A stretch of DNA of 64,000 bases, from contig OY986963.1 of the NCBI GenBank assembly GCA_963920575.1, positions 2,766,896-2,830,895 on the forward strand, written 5' to 3'. The position numbers and the translations under genes were made by a program. Numbering within the stretch: position 1 is the stretch's first letter; each line of letters begins with the position of its first letter. Shown one piece after another: positions 10,893 through 21,985 of this stretch. The notes beneath the pieces were generated by a model. It ran no database searches. It was not told the origin of the DNA and worked only from the letters and a program-made list of their open reading frames with translations. Source of the DNA: Narthecium ossifragum (taxonomy: Eukaryota; Streptophyta; Magnoliopsida; Dioscoreales; Nartheciaceae).

Positions 10893-12944
10893 GGATGATA
10901 TTTAGATTATTCTCATAACCACAGTGTGTTGGATTTTGAAGCAATTTTTTTCATTTTTTTTCTCAATTTCACATTTGAAGAGTATTATATCAAGCTTATT
11001 TGCAGCTATATGGTTTTCTGATTGTATGACTGGGTTTTGAAATTTGACCTGATTCTGAAGTAATGAACCAGGAACAACTATAAGAATGCTGGATAAAGGT
11101 TGATTTAAGAGGATGGTTTCTCTTATCAAGTATCATTCATCGCCTTATAAAAGCCTAATTTGGAAAACTCGGGTGGTAGAAAAGGAGTTAATTGTCGTAT
11201 CTTTGGGGAATGATTTTGCCTAAGCAAGATGATCTTTTGATGATCAGTCTGCCAAATTTAAAAAAAATGAAAGAAAAATTTGACATGGGTCACAACGATC
11301 TGACTTACCCTAGCTTGGACAATATTTAGTTTGTTCAGGGCTGGTCTCAGAAAAAAACCCTCTTCACTATGAATCAGGTTGGAGGTGGTCATGGTCAGAC
11401 TCGATTTGGGAAGATTTTCTTATCTGTTAACGATGCAGAGATTTGGCTGGAAATATGAGGCTTTCTTATGTACTTATGATCAAAAATTTAGGTTTCTATT
11501 TGAATTTTGTTTTTTAGAGATTTTGAGTTTTCTAAAAGGTGGGGATTTTGAGACTTTGTTTGCGCATGTAAGTCGTTTTATGGTTCTGAATTTTCGTCTG
11601 TCTTACTTAGAATTTGGAAATTCACATTATTGTCAAACTATATGGGCCATTATTTTTTAGATTTTCAGACCAAGTACTTGGTATGGGAGTCATTTTTCCT
11701 GTGGTAACAATTTAGTGCGGTCCGACCTGTAAAACATTTGCTGATGGAGATACAAGTAGATTGCCAAATGGCACATGAATTACTCAATCTAAAGAAATTT
11801 TTTTAAAATATTATTAAAATATATATGTGGAGAAAATATTCCTTCTTTGGCCTAAGCGTCTGGCTAAGTTACAGCTTTGAGTTTTATCTCATGTTTTCAA
11901 GTTATGTCTTTATTAGAGAAAGAATAACAAAATAGTTTTTTTGTTAGTGGGTTTTTTTATTAAGACGTAACTTATGCTTACAATAGAATTAATAGCAAAT
12001 AATCTCTCGGTTCTGTTTGTCATTCTATGTACAAACATTCAATCAAACATAATATATTTATTACAGATAAAAAAATATATATTATGTTTGGTTGAATATT
12101 TATACACAAAGTAGTAAATAAAAATCTAGTGATTGGTTGCTGTTAGTTCTATATCAAGACATAATTAGTAGAGAACCTATTAACATAAAAAACTTCTTGT
12201 TGGTTATCCATCAAAGATGTAAATTGAAAGCGAAGACGTAACTTGTAATCACGTCTTACAAGGATTTTATGAAATAAAGGTTAAAATTGTAATTTAGAGT
12301 TATGTTTTCATTAGTGGGGTTAAAAAAATAAAAGGCCATATAAGTATAACGCTGATGTGACAAAAAGAGACACATTAAAATAATATTATTTTAAAAAAAA
12401 AATCCAATCTAAACCCTCTTAACATGATTATGGCTTATGGACCTTAAATTCAACCATCGTCTTTGGACTTATCGAGTACTAATCCCGTAGTGGCTCTTTT
12501 AATCTCTAAATATGGCTTAGGTTTTCTAAAATCTGCCATTAACTTGTGGAATTAAGTCTATTCTCTAAAGTCCTCATGAATCTCCACTAGCAATGGTAGA
12601 TCTCATGGCCTTTTTATGCCAGGCTTCAATTCCTAATTTCTTATTGTTGCAATTAGTTTCCAAGGGTTCAATTGGGATCCTTTCACCTTTACTCGTTGGG
12701 CAACCAGCTTTATTTGTATGAATGGTTGATCAAATGGTGACTAATTTGGTATACCTTGGCACAAAAAAGAGTGGTCAAGATACAAGTCTGAGGCCTTGTG
12801 TTCTAGTCTTGGTCGCGGGGATGTTTATGATTTTGATGGGAATTTTGATTTTGATGCGAATTTGTTTATCCTTCATCAATTGCTAATTAGTGCTTGATAT
12901 GTGTGGAGGTGGTGGTAGATTTTAGAGTCTCCGAGTTTAAAGAC
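10893..12944. other. Region downstream of the snoRNA cluster, no gene seen
   Basis: AT-rich. A weak fifth snoRNA candidate lies near 11222-11307 (AGATGAT or TTGATGA as box C, CTGA at 11300-11303, 4-bp TAAG/CTTA stem), but no rRNA match was recognised. Short ORFs here look random. An inverted A/T repeat (AATATATTTAT... at about 12049-12087) is probably a small transposon remnant. Confidence 0.35.
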
Positions 12945-12947
12945 TTA

Positions 12948-13155
12948 GCCCCCCTATTTGGTATGGGGTTAAGAGGGGTTATTCCCGTTTAACCTCATTC
13001 ATATCTCCAAATATAAAAAATAATCATTACTAGTTTATCCTCGTTCCACCTATCATCATCACTTTACTTTTTCTTATCCTTATTTCTTAACCTCATTTTT
13101 TTTAACCTTATTTTCCTTTAACCTCATTTTTTCTAACCCCGTATCAAACGAGCCC
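12948..13155. mobile_element. Tourist-like MITE with TTA duplication
   Basis: The ends read CTATTTGGTATGGGGTTAAG and, inverted, GGGCTCGTTTGATACGGGG, flanked by TTA at 12945-12947 and 13156-13158. Same family as 42553-42769. Confidence 0.55.
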
Positions 13156-13252
13156 TTAGTGAATTTGCGAAAACATAGTTGAATATTTTTGGTTTTTGAT
13201 TGACAACTGAGGAGTTATAGGATCCATGCTTTTGTGATTTAACTTGAAGGGC

Positions 13253-13473
13253 ATGTTTAGTGTGGAAATAAGGGGGTTATCCCTCCTTTATTTACTACTT
13301 ATCCTCAAACACTTTTTCTTTTATTTCTATTTTATTTTATTTTTTATTTTAAGTAATTATTACTATTATCACTCTACTTCTTCTTATTTCAACTAATCAT
13401 TATTATTTTATTCTTATTTTTTTAAACCTTAAAATCTCTTATTTTTATTTTTTCTAACCGTACTACCAAACAA
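13253..13473. mobile_element. Decayed Tourist-like MITE
   Basis: The left end (GGGCATGTTTAGTGTGGAAA) and inverted right end (GACTTGTTTGGTAGTACGG) resemble the neighbouring Tourist-like elements, with a T-rich body. The target duplication is no longer clear. Confidence 0.35.
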
Positions 13474-14830
13474 GTCCCTCTCGGGAGTCTTGCGTACTCC
13501 AATACGGGGAATGAGTGATGTTATGCGCCTTTCCCAAGAATAATCGTCTGCGTCCTTACTTTCTGGGCAGGAGTGCGTTTCTCTGCTCTCACATGACAGA
13601 GACTGGCCCTCTAGCTTCATAGAGGGGTGAGGATTGCGTGTACAATATTACACTTTACCCAAAAATCCTAGTCGGTCTCACCTCATCTGAGAGGGGAGGA
13701 CACGTTCCTTCTTAGAAACACACGAGGCCTACTGGATAATGTGGTGCTTGTATACCAAACTTTGATTAGTTGTTTAATAGGCAATTGGTATCATCGATTA
13801 ACTAGGCTAACCCATGGAGAAAAGTATAAGCATTGGCTTGGCTTTATGATGTTTGGTATTGAAAAGCAGCTGGTGATAGTGCAGAAGACTAAACTTGAAA
13901 TTAGATGGTACATGATGGAAACAGTGACGGCTTCAAATTGCAGCAGGAGCTGTGAGAAGTGCTATGGTCATGCTGGTTTGAATTATAATCAAGACCTTGG
14001 AGGCAAAAGTAATTAGATGAACCAAAGAAGGCAAGAGGCCCTGCTTGTTGACTTCAGACAAACAAGAAGATGGTGACAATTGCAGTCACCTATTTGGTAT
14101 TTGCTGACCTTATTTCCCAGAGGCAAGTTTCTTTTGTTCTGAACTGAATCATCAGAGCTATTATTTAGAGGCAAGTTAATGTCTCGCTGCAGTGAATGTT
14201 GTTTCTTTTGCTCAGTGAATGATGAATCTAGCTTTGTTCTTCTGGTGTGAACGGCGTTATGAGCCCACAAAGTGTTTAAAAGGCTCAGCAACTCAAACTC
14301 ATGAATCATGAAATGCTTGGAACCAAACCTGTGTATGAAGCTGTAATCAATAAATATCCTAACTTTTGTGAAGGAAAACTTTTGCATTCCAGATTCACGG
14401 AGTTCGTGGGGGTGTCTAAATCCAAGAATTCTCTGGTGGAGCAGTCGAACAACAGTATTACGAGGCCAACGACCAACCACTTGTGATGCACTCACTAACA
14501 CAGTGTGATCTCCCGTGGGCCAACTCAAAAGAAAATCTGCAGCTTTCCCTAAAGTGGGTACTATTAATCTATTATACTCATCAACATCATCATCTCAGTC
14601 AGCTCTCCAAGACATTTCGTGGGCTACAAATGTTTAGAAAGTGTCGAATTTGTCACTACGAGACAGCATAAGATGGCCCCTTTTGTTTCTTTGCAAGATG
14701 TCAAAGGTTTGTATGACTATGTATGGCCGTATGATCATCACTGGGCGGTGGTGGAAAACCTATTCATTCACAACAAAGGGAAGCAGGAACCCCATTCACG
14801 AGATATCGCCTCAGGCACTGCCAAGTACTC
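13474..14830. other. Intergenic, several weak ORFs, nothing recognised
   Basis: Open frames exist (for example 14013-14528 minus, 171 codons, and 13741-14016 plus), but none shows a recognised domain, codon bias or start context. They may be decayed transposon sequence. The stretch nearest 14830 is the promoter region of the glycine-rich protein gene. Confidence 0.3.
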
Positions 14831-14839
14831 CATATATAC
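14831..14839 (+). promoter_or_regulatory. TATA box of the glycine-rich protein gene
   Basis: CATATATAC about 105 bases upstream of the ATG at 14943, followed by an ACTAT tandem repeat (about 14838-14857). Confidence 0.4.
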
Positions 14840-14942
14840 TATACTATACTATACTACACTCTGCAACCGTCCTCATTATATATACTCTTCTAGCATGCAG
14901 CAATAACTTCCAAGTTGATTGCCTGAAAAATATTATAGAGAC

Positions 14943-15401
14943 ATGCAGACCACCAAGCTATGGATGGTCTTCCTCTTAATCTCTCTTGTGGCGCTGCCAA
15001 TCTTCACTTGTGGTAGTGACACTCATCAAAACGTCCCGCCGAAGGCCGAGGGGCCGGCCACGGTTTCCGGCGACACTCGGTCGGGCCATGGCTCCGACGA
15101 AAGTGGCAGCTGGGATTATAGCTGGGGATGGGGTTCGAGCCCCGGGGGGAGCCGGTGGGCATACGGCTCGGGCTCCGGCCAGTCTCCGGATGGAAGCGGG
15201 ACAGGTTTCGGCTATGGTTTCGGTTCTGGTTCAGGAGACGCATTCGGCTATGGCTCTGGAAGTGGTGGTGGAGGAGCTCCTGGAGGAGCTAAGGGGTTTG
15301 GCGGCGCGTATAGTGGTCCTGGTGGTGGCGGCGACGGCTTCGGAGGAGGTGGCCACTGGCAGAACTATGAGTCTACAACGGAGCCTGGTGTGGACGACTA
15401 A
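14943..15401 (+). CDS. Secreted glycine-rich protein
   Basis: Single exon, 152 residues. The ATG at 14943 is the first in frame and is followed by an N-terminal signal peptide: KLWMVFLLISLVALPIFTC, with likely cleavage near residue 24. The mature part is Gly/Ser/Tyr-rich: SWDYSWGWGSS, FGYGFGSGSG and GYGSGSGGGGAPGG blocks, ending in an acidic tail (EPGVDD). There are no other cysteines after the leader, and no RNA-recognition motif or cysteine-rich tail, so it is closest to the structural cell-wall or apoplastic class of plant glycine-rich proteins. GC content is far above the flanking DNA, as expected for glycine codons. The precise role is unknown. Confidence 0.7.
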   Translation: MQTTKLWMVFLLISLVALPIFTCGSDTHQNVPPKAEGPATVSGDTRSGHGSDESGSWDYSWGWGSSPGGSRWAYGSGSGQSPDGSGTGFGYGFGSGSGDAFGYGSGSGGGGAPGGAKGFGGAYSGPGGGGDGFGGGGHWQNYESTTEPGVDD

Positions 15402-15988
15402 TTAGGTGCTTAGCGTTTGTAAGCAAATAGTTGCCATATGACTTATATATATGTACACAAAGTATCTCTTTCCCTCTCTTAAATATATACTCGCAGATGT
15501 GCAGAACTATGTGAAGATAATAACAACATGTTTATGTACGTGAGACAATCTATGCATGTTTTACTGCAAGATGGCAGATGATTTCAGAAAGAAACAGGAA
15601 TATTCCAACATTCTTTTGATCCTCACATATTGCAGTATAATTGGCCAAATTAATAGGATGAATTTTTATGATCACGAATTGAAGCCTGATGAGATGCTTG
15701 TTTGATCATTTACGATCTCTATCTTCAGAGTTAATGCAAAGTCATTGTTTGATGCTGATTTCTTTCTTAGCCCACTACTTTTCCAGCTTTGTTATCTCTG
15801 TTATGATTAATAAACCTTATCCAACAATGTCCTACTCAATGAAGATAACTTAGATTAGAAACCAACCTCCTTTTGCTAAGAATCTTATGTGGATATGCCA
15901 TTTTGTTTCAGCAGTCATAATCAAATTTAATTCACCTTTTTAAATGAAATTTTAAGCTTTTTGAATAGAGCATTTATTTGTGCGCTGG
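15402..15988. other. 3' flank of the glycine-rich protein gene
   Basis: Contains the likely 3' UTR with TATATATATG and AATAATAAC motifs suited to plant polyadenylation. Nothing else recognised. Confidence 0.3.
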
Positions 15989-16182
15989 TATTACACATGT
16001 CGCGATCAATAGTCAAAGTATCGATTCTTTCATCTATCTCATCGGTAGCCTCGGTATGTCATTACCGATTGGATAGATGAATATATCGTTAGTGGGATAC
16101 CGATACATCCTATCAGTAACGGGACCGATAGGATAGATGAAAGAATTGGTACTTTGACTGTCGATCGTGAATGTGTAATACA
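15989..16182. mobile_element. Fold-back MITE (ACCGAT family)
   Basis: About 50 bases at the left end (TATTACACATGTCGCGATCA...) match, inverted, those at the right end (TATTACACATTCACGATCGA...). The interior repeats ATCGGTA/TACCGAT motifs, so the whole element can fold into a hairpin. No protein is encoded. Confidence 0.55.
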
Positions 16183-17360
16183 TGCACAAAACTTTATTCT
16201 TTTGAATATCTGATGACGTGATACAATCAGCGTATAATGTGGGCACAATTAAGACCAGGGCAGAAGCCATAGAATCCACTACTTTAAGATGCCCAAGAGT
16301 GAGAATTCACTTTCACACCTTATTTGACCTTTTGAGCACCCTAAACTAGTATATCACTCATTAGAAAACAGAGTATAAAATCAAACCAAACAAACGTGAG
16401 AACCACATAAGCATGCCTCGCTTTTGAAATATTTTACCAATTAAAGCTGGCATCAGATCTTAGTTCTTCAAATATTTCTTTTTGGCAGTCCCATGAGACA
16501 GCCCAGATACAGGAAGGATGGATGACAGGATTGGAAGAGGAAAGAGAGCAACAGCATGTGGCCTGGCATGCATATATGCATGATAATGGGGGGAGAGCTC
16601 ACATGGCTTCCTCCTAAAAAGGCCAGCTGCACCTACGTAGTTTATCACCAACTTCCAAAGGATCTCCAGTGTACCATGTTCTCTCCCCCACAATAACCCA
16701 GACAAAGTGTTTCACATGTTTGCATGCATTAATCTTATGATAGCTTACACATCATCACGATGCCCTCATGTTCCCTTCAACATGCCACTTGGGTCCCTTG
16801 TGTAATCCTTCAAGTAAGAACTTGGTAGTAGATAAGTCATCGGCAAAGATTTATCTTTAGTTCAATTGATTCAGATCAATCCTTTTCCCCTTGTCTCTTT
16901 CAGTTGTTTCTTCAGAATTGAAGCTTGATGGTATTGCTCACCTTCCTCTAATCAAAGCTTCAAAACACCTTCTTGAATTAATCAGCAACAAATATCTGTT
17001 CAGGTTTGTAGAGGATGTTTATCTTGATAATTTCCCAAAATAAAGAGTTTAGCTTTTTGCAAATTGTCGGCAGAGGTCACTTCATTAATGAAGAAAGAGA
17101 CACTTGAAAAGATTCACATGATGTAAGGACAAGGAAGTTTCCGATCTGTACAGACAATCTAAAAGAGAAAAAAAAAGTTACAAAACACCCCCCCAAGATC
17201 AAAGTTTACATCAAGAAAAGATAAAAAAAAGAAGTAAAAGAAGACTTCATAGATTTATGAACTCCACCAGGTTCTGAGGTAGAATCCAATGAAGCACAAA
17301 CTCAAACTTTAGTCCATCTAAAACTAAACACAAAAAAATCTATGTAACAAAACAGTTCTC
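16183..17360. other. Intergenic and 3' flank of the cyclin gene
   Basis: No supported gene. The part nearest 17360 is the likely 3' UTR of the minus-strand cyclin. It has A-rich runs near 17170 and 17225. Confidence 0.3.
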
Positions 17361-18351
17361 TCAAACTGTGAGCTGCTGCTGCTGCTGCTTGCAGCTGCTG
17401 CTGCTGGACTCTTGATCTTCTGATAAGAAGCAGTGAAACCTTGGCGGCGGCGGTGGTGGTGGTGGTGATGATGATTCCAGGTACATCTCTCTCTGGAGGA
17501 TGGAGCAGTAGGAGGTGAAGATGACCGGCGTGACATTAAGCTCGAACCCCAATGCGAACAAGAGATCCACCTCTAAAAAGTTCATCTCCATCAAGCTAAT
17601 CCCTCCTACCTTTGCAAAGTATGCATTGTTGTAGTATCTGATTGTAACAATGAAAAAACCACCAATTAGTACAAAAGGTCATGCTAATCTTTGTTCAATT
17701 AATGTAGAACAGTAGATAAACTTGTGTGCTTAATTAATTAACAAGAATTCTCTCTTAGAATATGCTAACAAGTTATGGTGGCCCTTATAAATACAAAGCT
17801 TTCACTTTCATAAAGATAGATCTCATACACTGAAATGATTGGTGTTATGCAGTTAAAAGGGGCAATCAAAGGCCACCAAACTTCAAACTAATGGACCAAT
17901 AGCAAACTTATTTGTATAAATATCAATACCATCTTAGGATGATCCAATGGCATCAAACTAGATTCCATTCTTTCTTTTAATTGGCCAAATTTTGCATCCT
18001 AAATTAGGACTTTAAACCTATTTAAGTTCCATAAATCATGCACTAATAGGCTCTGGAAACTCCAAGCCTCTAATCACATTGATCATGTGTCAAGTACAAG
18101 AATCTTTTTAAAATAACATGGAAATTAAGTTCTGTGTATGAATAAATTAATTCAACTATCTACCAAGATGGTATCTTGGCAAGATCAAATTGGTAAAGTT
18201 TTACAACTTATTAGCACTAAAAAGGATTCTTTTCCCTCACTAGGATTACAAATCGGTGCCCACAACATCATAGTTGGCATCCAGACAAAAGCAATGAGGG
18301 GCGACACGCAAACCCACCATTGATTAGACCTCATCAATTGCCTCATTCTAT

Positions 18352-18398
<47 letters not shown>

Positions 18399-19088
18399 AA
18401 GAACATTTTCTTGCGAGTGGCCAACTTGGATTCTTGGAAGAGAGATCTACCTCCTAACAAGAAGAACAGAGGAATTTATAATAATAATAAACCAACGAAG
18501 TAAACGGTGGATTTCCCTATACACCTTCTTAATTGTGAAACCCAAATCAAAATTCCCATTCCCCAAAAGATCACACCCAAATCTCCATTCTTTGATCCAT
18601 TTCCCAATCCAAAGAAAACAGAGCAAAGAACAGAATGCTAATTAAGTCGAATTTATGGGGATTTATAGTCTACCAGAGAAAGGAATCAAGAACTAGGGAT
18701 CCAATTTCGTTAGAAAGAGGAGGAGATCACACACTCACATGTCGTCCATGAACTTGACGGCGAGGAGGACGGAGGTGATGAGGAAGCGGTGGACGTTGAG
18801 GGAGTCGATGGGCACGGAGGGGTGGCGGCGGGCGAAGCGGTCGAGGTAGATGTAGGCGACGACGTAGCACGAGGGGCTGCAGCCGGCGTACCGGAAGATG
18901 CGCTCGAGGTAGGCGCGCACGGAGATGGCCGGCTTGCTCAGCCCGTGGAAAGCCGACACCTTCTTGGACGAGGACCCCGGCAGGGCCCGCGCCACGTCGT
19001 TGTGCTCCGCCGCGCGCTGGAGGAGCGACGAGAGGACCGCCACCACCCGGGGGATTCCTCCCGCCGGCTCCTCCACCAGCTCAGCCAT
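17361..19088 (-). CDS. CYCU4-1: U/P-type cyclin (CYCU4-1/CYCP4-like)
   Basis: Cyclin-U proteins are short cyclins that bind CDKA; plant members link phosphate and brassinosteroid signalling to cell division. Two exons, 19088-18739 and 17637-17361, 627 bases, 208 residues. The intron splits the codon after DD in the family-typical KFMDD-I-YYNNAYFAKVGG. Diagnostic cyclin-box segments are visible: VSAFHGL, SVRAYLERIFRYAGCSPSCY, AYIYLDRF, VHRFLITSVLLAVKFMDD, MEMNFLEVDLLFALGFELNVTP and SILQREMYLE. The C-terminus has a Pro9 tract, a Ser/Cys run and a final KQQQQQLTV that closely resembles the end of Arabidopsis CYCU4;1. Exon 1 is very GC-rich, unlike its surroundings. Length matches the family (about 200). 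Confidence 0.93.
18357..18397. repeat. (CT)n microsatellite in the cyclin intron
   Basis: About 20 uninterrupted CT units inside the single intron of the cyclin gene. Confidence 0.9.
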
Positions 19089-19090
19089 TA

Positions 19091-19202
19091 ATTGCTCTCT
19101 CTCACTCTCTCTCTCTCTCTCTCTAGAATCGAGTGTACGTACGTGTCTTTGTCTCTCTCTCTACACAGAGTATGTAGAGAGAGAAAGAGAGAGAGGGAGA
19201 GG
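19091..19202. repeat. GA/CT-rich 5' UTR of the cyclin gene
   Basis: Two CT tracts (about 19093-19123 and 19148-19162) and a GA tract (about 19175-19202) fill the region just upstream of the start codon. GAGA-type tracts near plant starts can bind BBR/BPC factors; the function here is inferred. Confidence 0.6.
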
Positions 19203-19242
19203 GAGCTTCCAAAATTTAAGTTTGGCTGGAAGAGGAGTGTAG

Positions 19243-19252
19243 TATATATAGA
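19243..19252 (-). promoter_or_regulatory. TATA box of the cyclin gene
   Basis: The minus strand reads CTATATATAC about 155 bases upstream of the cyclin ATG, placing a TSS near 19215. Confidence 0.5.
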
Positions 19253-19259
19253 AGACATA

Positions 19260-20370
19260 CGCGAGAGACGGAGAGATGTCTCTGTGATATTTTTTTAAGT
19301 ATGAGAACACTGCCATGCAATGCAATGATATGCTAGTAAAAAAGTTGGAGAGAGAGAAAGAGACTTACTAACTTGCTGTGGATTTTGATTTTAATGTTGG
19401 ATGGGATGACAATATTTTGGGACAGAATTATTAGTGGCAAAAAATGGCTGAGGGATTCTAACTTGGCTTGATCTGATCATAAATGCATGATGTCTTTTAC
19501 TTCATTTGTGAATACCAATCAGCCTATCATTAATAATACAATGATTGGTATTCATACATTGGACTTCTAAATCGTCGTTGTTGGATAAGATTTGAACAGA
19601 TCTGAACCGTCATTTTTACGATGACAGGAGGGAATTGATACAAGGAAATTGATAGCATGTAAGGTTATACATATCCCTACCAAAAGCTTAAATTGATGTC
19701 AAGTGAGTTTTACCATTCACCATATGTCCTAATGTGTATGTATTCAAAGTACCATATGATGGGTCATTTGAAATCTAGGAATGTTAAAAAGGAATATGGC
19801 AAAGGCACATGCATGGGAACACATTGAACAGTTGTTTAATTACATATATATGCCTTTTGACCATTTAAATGCCATTAATATGTCACAAATGTTAGATGTC
19901 CTTCCACTGTGTTTTAGTCTCCTCCCTCATAGAGATAAAAAGCTTGGTGGTGGCTAATCCTTAATTCCTATCCTTCGTATGAAGAAGATCCCAATTACCT
20001 AATGACACAGAAAATTAAAGGAGGTTGTTGAGCTTTTGTTTATTTACTTGGGTAACCCACTCTCTTACACTAGATCCATCCATCCATCCATCTGGACAGT
20101 CACGCATCCTTTCTAGTTTCCTCGACGTAATTGATCCTAATGCATATATCCATGTGGTTAAACATAATTGACACTTTTGTCGTATCATTTCTTGTTTCCT
20201 TGACGTTATTGATACTAATGCATATCGATCTGGTTATACATAATTTAAACTTCTATCGTGTTCATTTGACATGCCACGTGTATAAGTTTGTAAGGATTCA
20301 GACGACAAATTGATAAAAAATGATTTTTAACCGACCCCATAAGAGGTTGGCTGCCACCCAACCCATTGTC
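19260..20370. other. Intergenic, cyclin upstream region
   Basis: No gene seen. A pair of partial repeats (CTTTCTAGTTTCCTCGACGTAATTGAT at about 20110 and CTTGTTTCCTTGACGTTATTGAT at about 20190) and a CCAT tandem near 20080 are present. Confidence 0.3.
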
Positions 20371-20374
20371 ATCG

Positions 20375-20497
20375 CGCCACATGTCCCTTATATCAATCCA
20401 ATGTACATGTGTCAATATATATATATATGTTTATATGTGTATGTGTATATGTATATGTATACATGTCAATGTGCATATGTATATTTATATATGTGTA
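20375..20497. repeat. AT-rich direct repeat, copy 1
   Basis: Begins GCGCCACATGTCCCTTATATCA and runs to TATATTTATATATGTGTA. It recurs at 20715-20838 with few changes. Copy 1 ends exactly where a Helitron-type terminus starts. Confidence 0.65.
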
Positions 20498-20525
20498 CTA
20501 GTGGTGCCCCTGCCACCTGGCAGGG
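20498..20525 (-). mobile_element. Helitron 3' terminus (minus orientation)
   Basis: CTAG (20498-20501) with an A in front of it on the plus strand is followed by a perfect 8-bp hairpin CCCTGCCA-CC-TGGCAGGG (20508-20525). Read on the minus strand this is hairpin, six bases, CTAG, T. The 5' end was not found; the element probably extends toward 20700. Confidence 0.55.
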
Positions 20526-20714
20526 TAACCACCAACCCCACCCCAATAACTCCCTCCTACTAAACCCCTCTTAACCTAGAATTATCATGCCACATTGGCT
20601 CCACTTAGAACATTCTCATGCCACGTAGGACAACCGAATGATTAACTTATAACCATGATGCTATATAAGTTTATGTATATGTGCCACATGCAAATCGTAT
20701 CGCGTGCAAATTGC

Positions 20715-20838
20715 GCCACGTGTCCCTTATATCAACCCAATGTACATGTGTCAATATATATATATATATGTTTATATGTATTTATATGTGTATATGTATA
20801 CATGTCAATGTGCATATGTATATTTATATATGTGTATG
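20715..20838. repeat. AT-rich direct repeat, copy 2
   Basis: Second copy of 20375-20497, starting GCGCCACGTGTCCCTTATATCA and ending TATTTATATATGTGTATG. It continues into (TATG)n/(TGTA)n microsatellite DNA to about 21000; the ORFs there are microsatellite artefacts. Confidence 0.65.
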
Positions 20839-21009
20839 TGTATTTATACATGTATGTGCACGCACACACACGTATGATAAATGTACATGTATGTATGCAT
20901 GTGTATGTATATATGTATATGTATATATACATAAGCAAAATTTGCACATATGTGTATTTATCTTCATAATGTATGTATGTATGTAGAGTAATGTTTTGTG
21001 TACATGGAC

Positions 21010-21313
21010 ATGTGACATGTGTAATGCATTGGTAGTCTAATATTGATTCGTCCATGTAGTCCATCTGTAGTGATCTACCGATGGACTATATCAATGAATC
21101 GGTAGTGGATTAACGATTAAATTATATCGGTAGTGATGTGCCGATTGGTTGATAGAGTCCATCAGTATCTCACTATCGATGGACTAGATGAATAATTCAA
21201 TCGGTAGTAGACTACCGATTCATTGATCTAGTCCATCAGTAGTGGTCTACCGATAGACTACATGAAAGAATCGGTAATCCACTACCGATTCGGGCATGTA
21301 TAATACACATATG
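21010..21313. mobile_element. Larger fold-back MITE (ACCGAT family)
   Basis: Alternating TCGGTAGT and ACTACCGATT/CTACCGATGGACTA motifs occur at least eight times in both orientations. The ends read ATGTGTAATGCATTGGTAG and, inverted, ATGTGTATTATACATGCCCG. Shares motifs with 15989-16182. Confidence 0.55.
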
Positions 21314-21591
21314 ACGTCAACATGTACACCAATAAGTGCCCCATATATGTATGTAAGTATATGTGTGTGTATATGTAAAATATATATATTTATGTATGCC
21401 TACTCATGTCACCAATCCCAAAGACATTGAAATTCTAAGCACAAATCTATGTTGCCACATCGTGTTGGATTTTAAATATCACTGCTCCAAATTAATTCCT
21501 AGAAGCATGAATTTTTCCACGATAAGGAAGGATCACGAATGTCAGAAGCCAAAATTGGTGTTTTTTTTATTCATGTATTGTTTTTTTTAAA
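21314..21591. other. AT-rich intergenic DNA
   Basis: ATGT-type microsatellite to about 21400, then unique sequence with no supported gene. Confidence 0.3.
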
Positions 21592-21985
21592 GGGTTACTT
21601 ACATGGACCTCTGAAAAAGTTTGAATTTACATATATTCCCATGAAAAAATCAAATTTACTCCAAAACTCTTAAAAACCTTAATTATTGTCATATAACCCC
21701 TTTAGTTATTTAAGAGTGAAATAGTCAAAAAAAAATTTCGGACGAAGCTGTTTGATAATAACAGTCGCTTTTGAAATTACTTAGCTATTCTTGCCCCTTA
21801 TAATTGCTACATTTCTTCATCTACATCCTCCACCTTAGATACTCACAATTCATCCGAATACTCAACTTAATTAAATGGGTTATATGACAATAATCAAGAT
21901 TTTCAGGGTTTTTAATGTAATTTTAATTTTATTAGAAGACATACGTAAAATCAAACTTTTCATAGGAAATATGTAAATAACCCCC
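21592..21985. mobile_element. Long-TIR MITE (Mutator-like)
   Basis: The left about 115 bases (GGGTTACTTACATGGACCTC...) match, inverted, the right end (GGGGGGTTATTTACATATTT...), including the shared segment ATTATTGTCATATAACCC. No ORF. Long terminal repeats suggest a MULE-derived element; target duplications are obscured by A/T runs. Confidence 0.5.

Noticed and set aside
14013..14528. 171-codon minus-strand open frame
   Set aside because: No recognisable domain, no promoter, and overlapping frames on both strands of similar length; not enough to call a gene.
18357..19202. Possible CRISPR-like or structured repeats in the CT/GA tracts
   Set aside because: They are plain dinucleotide microsatellites; this is plant nuclear DNA.
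20320..21064. Several overlapping open frames rich in Tyr, Ile, Met and Cys on both strands
   Set aside because: They are translations of TATG/TGTA microsatellite DNA with no domain or codon signal.
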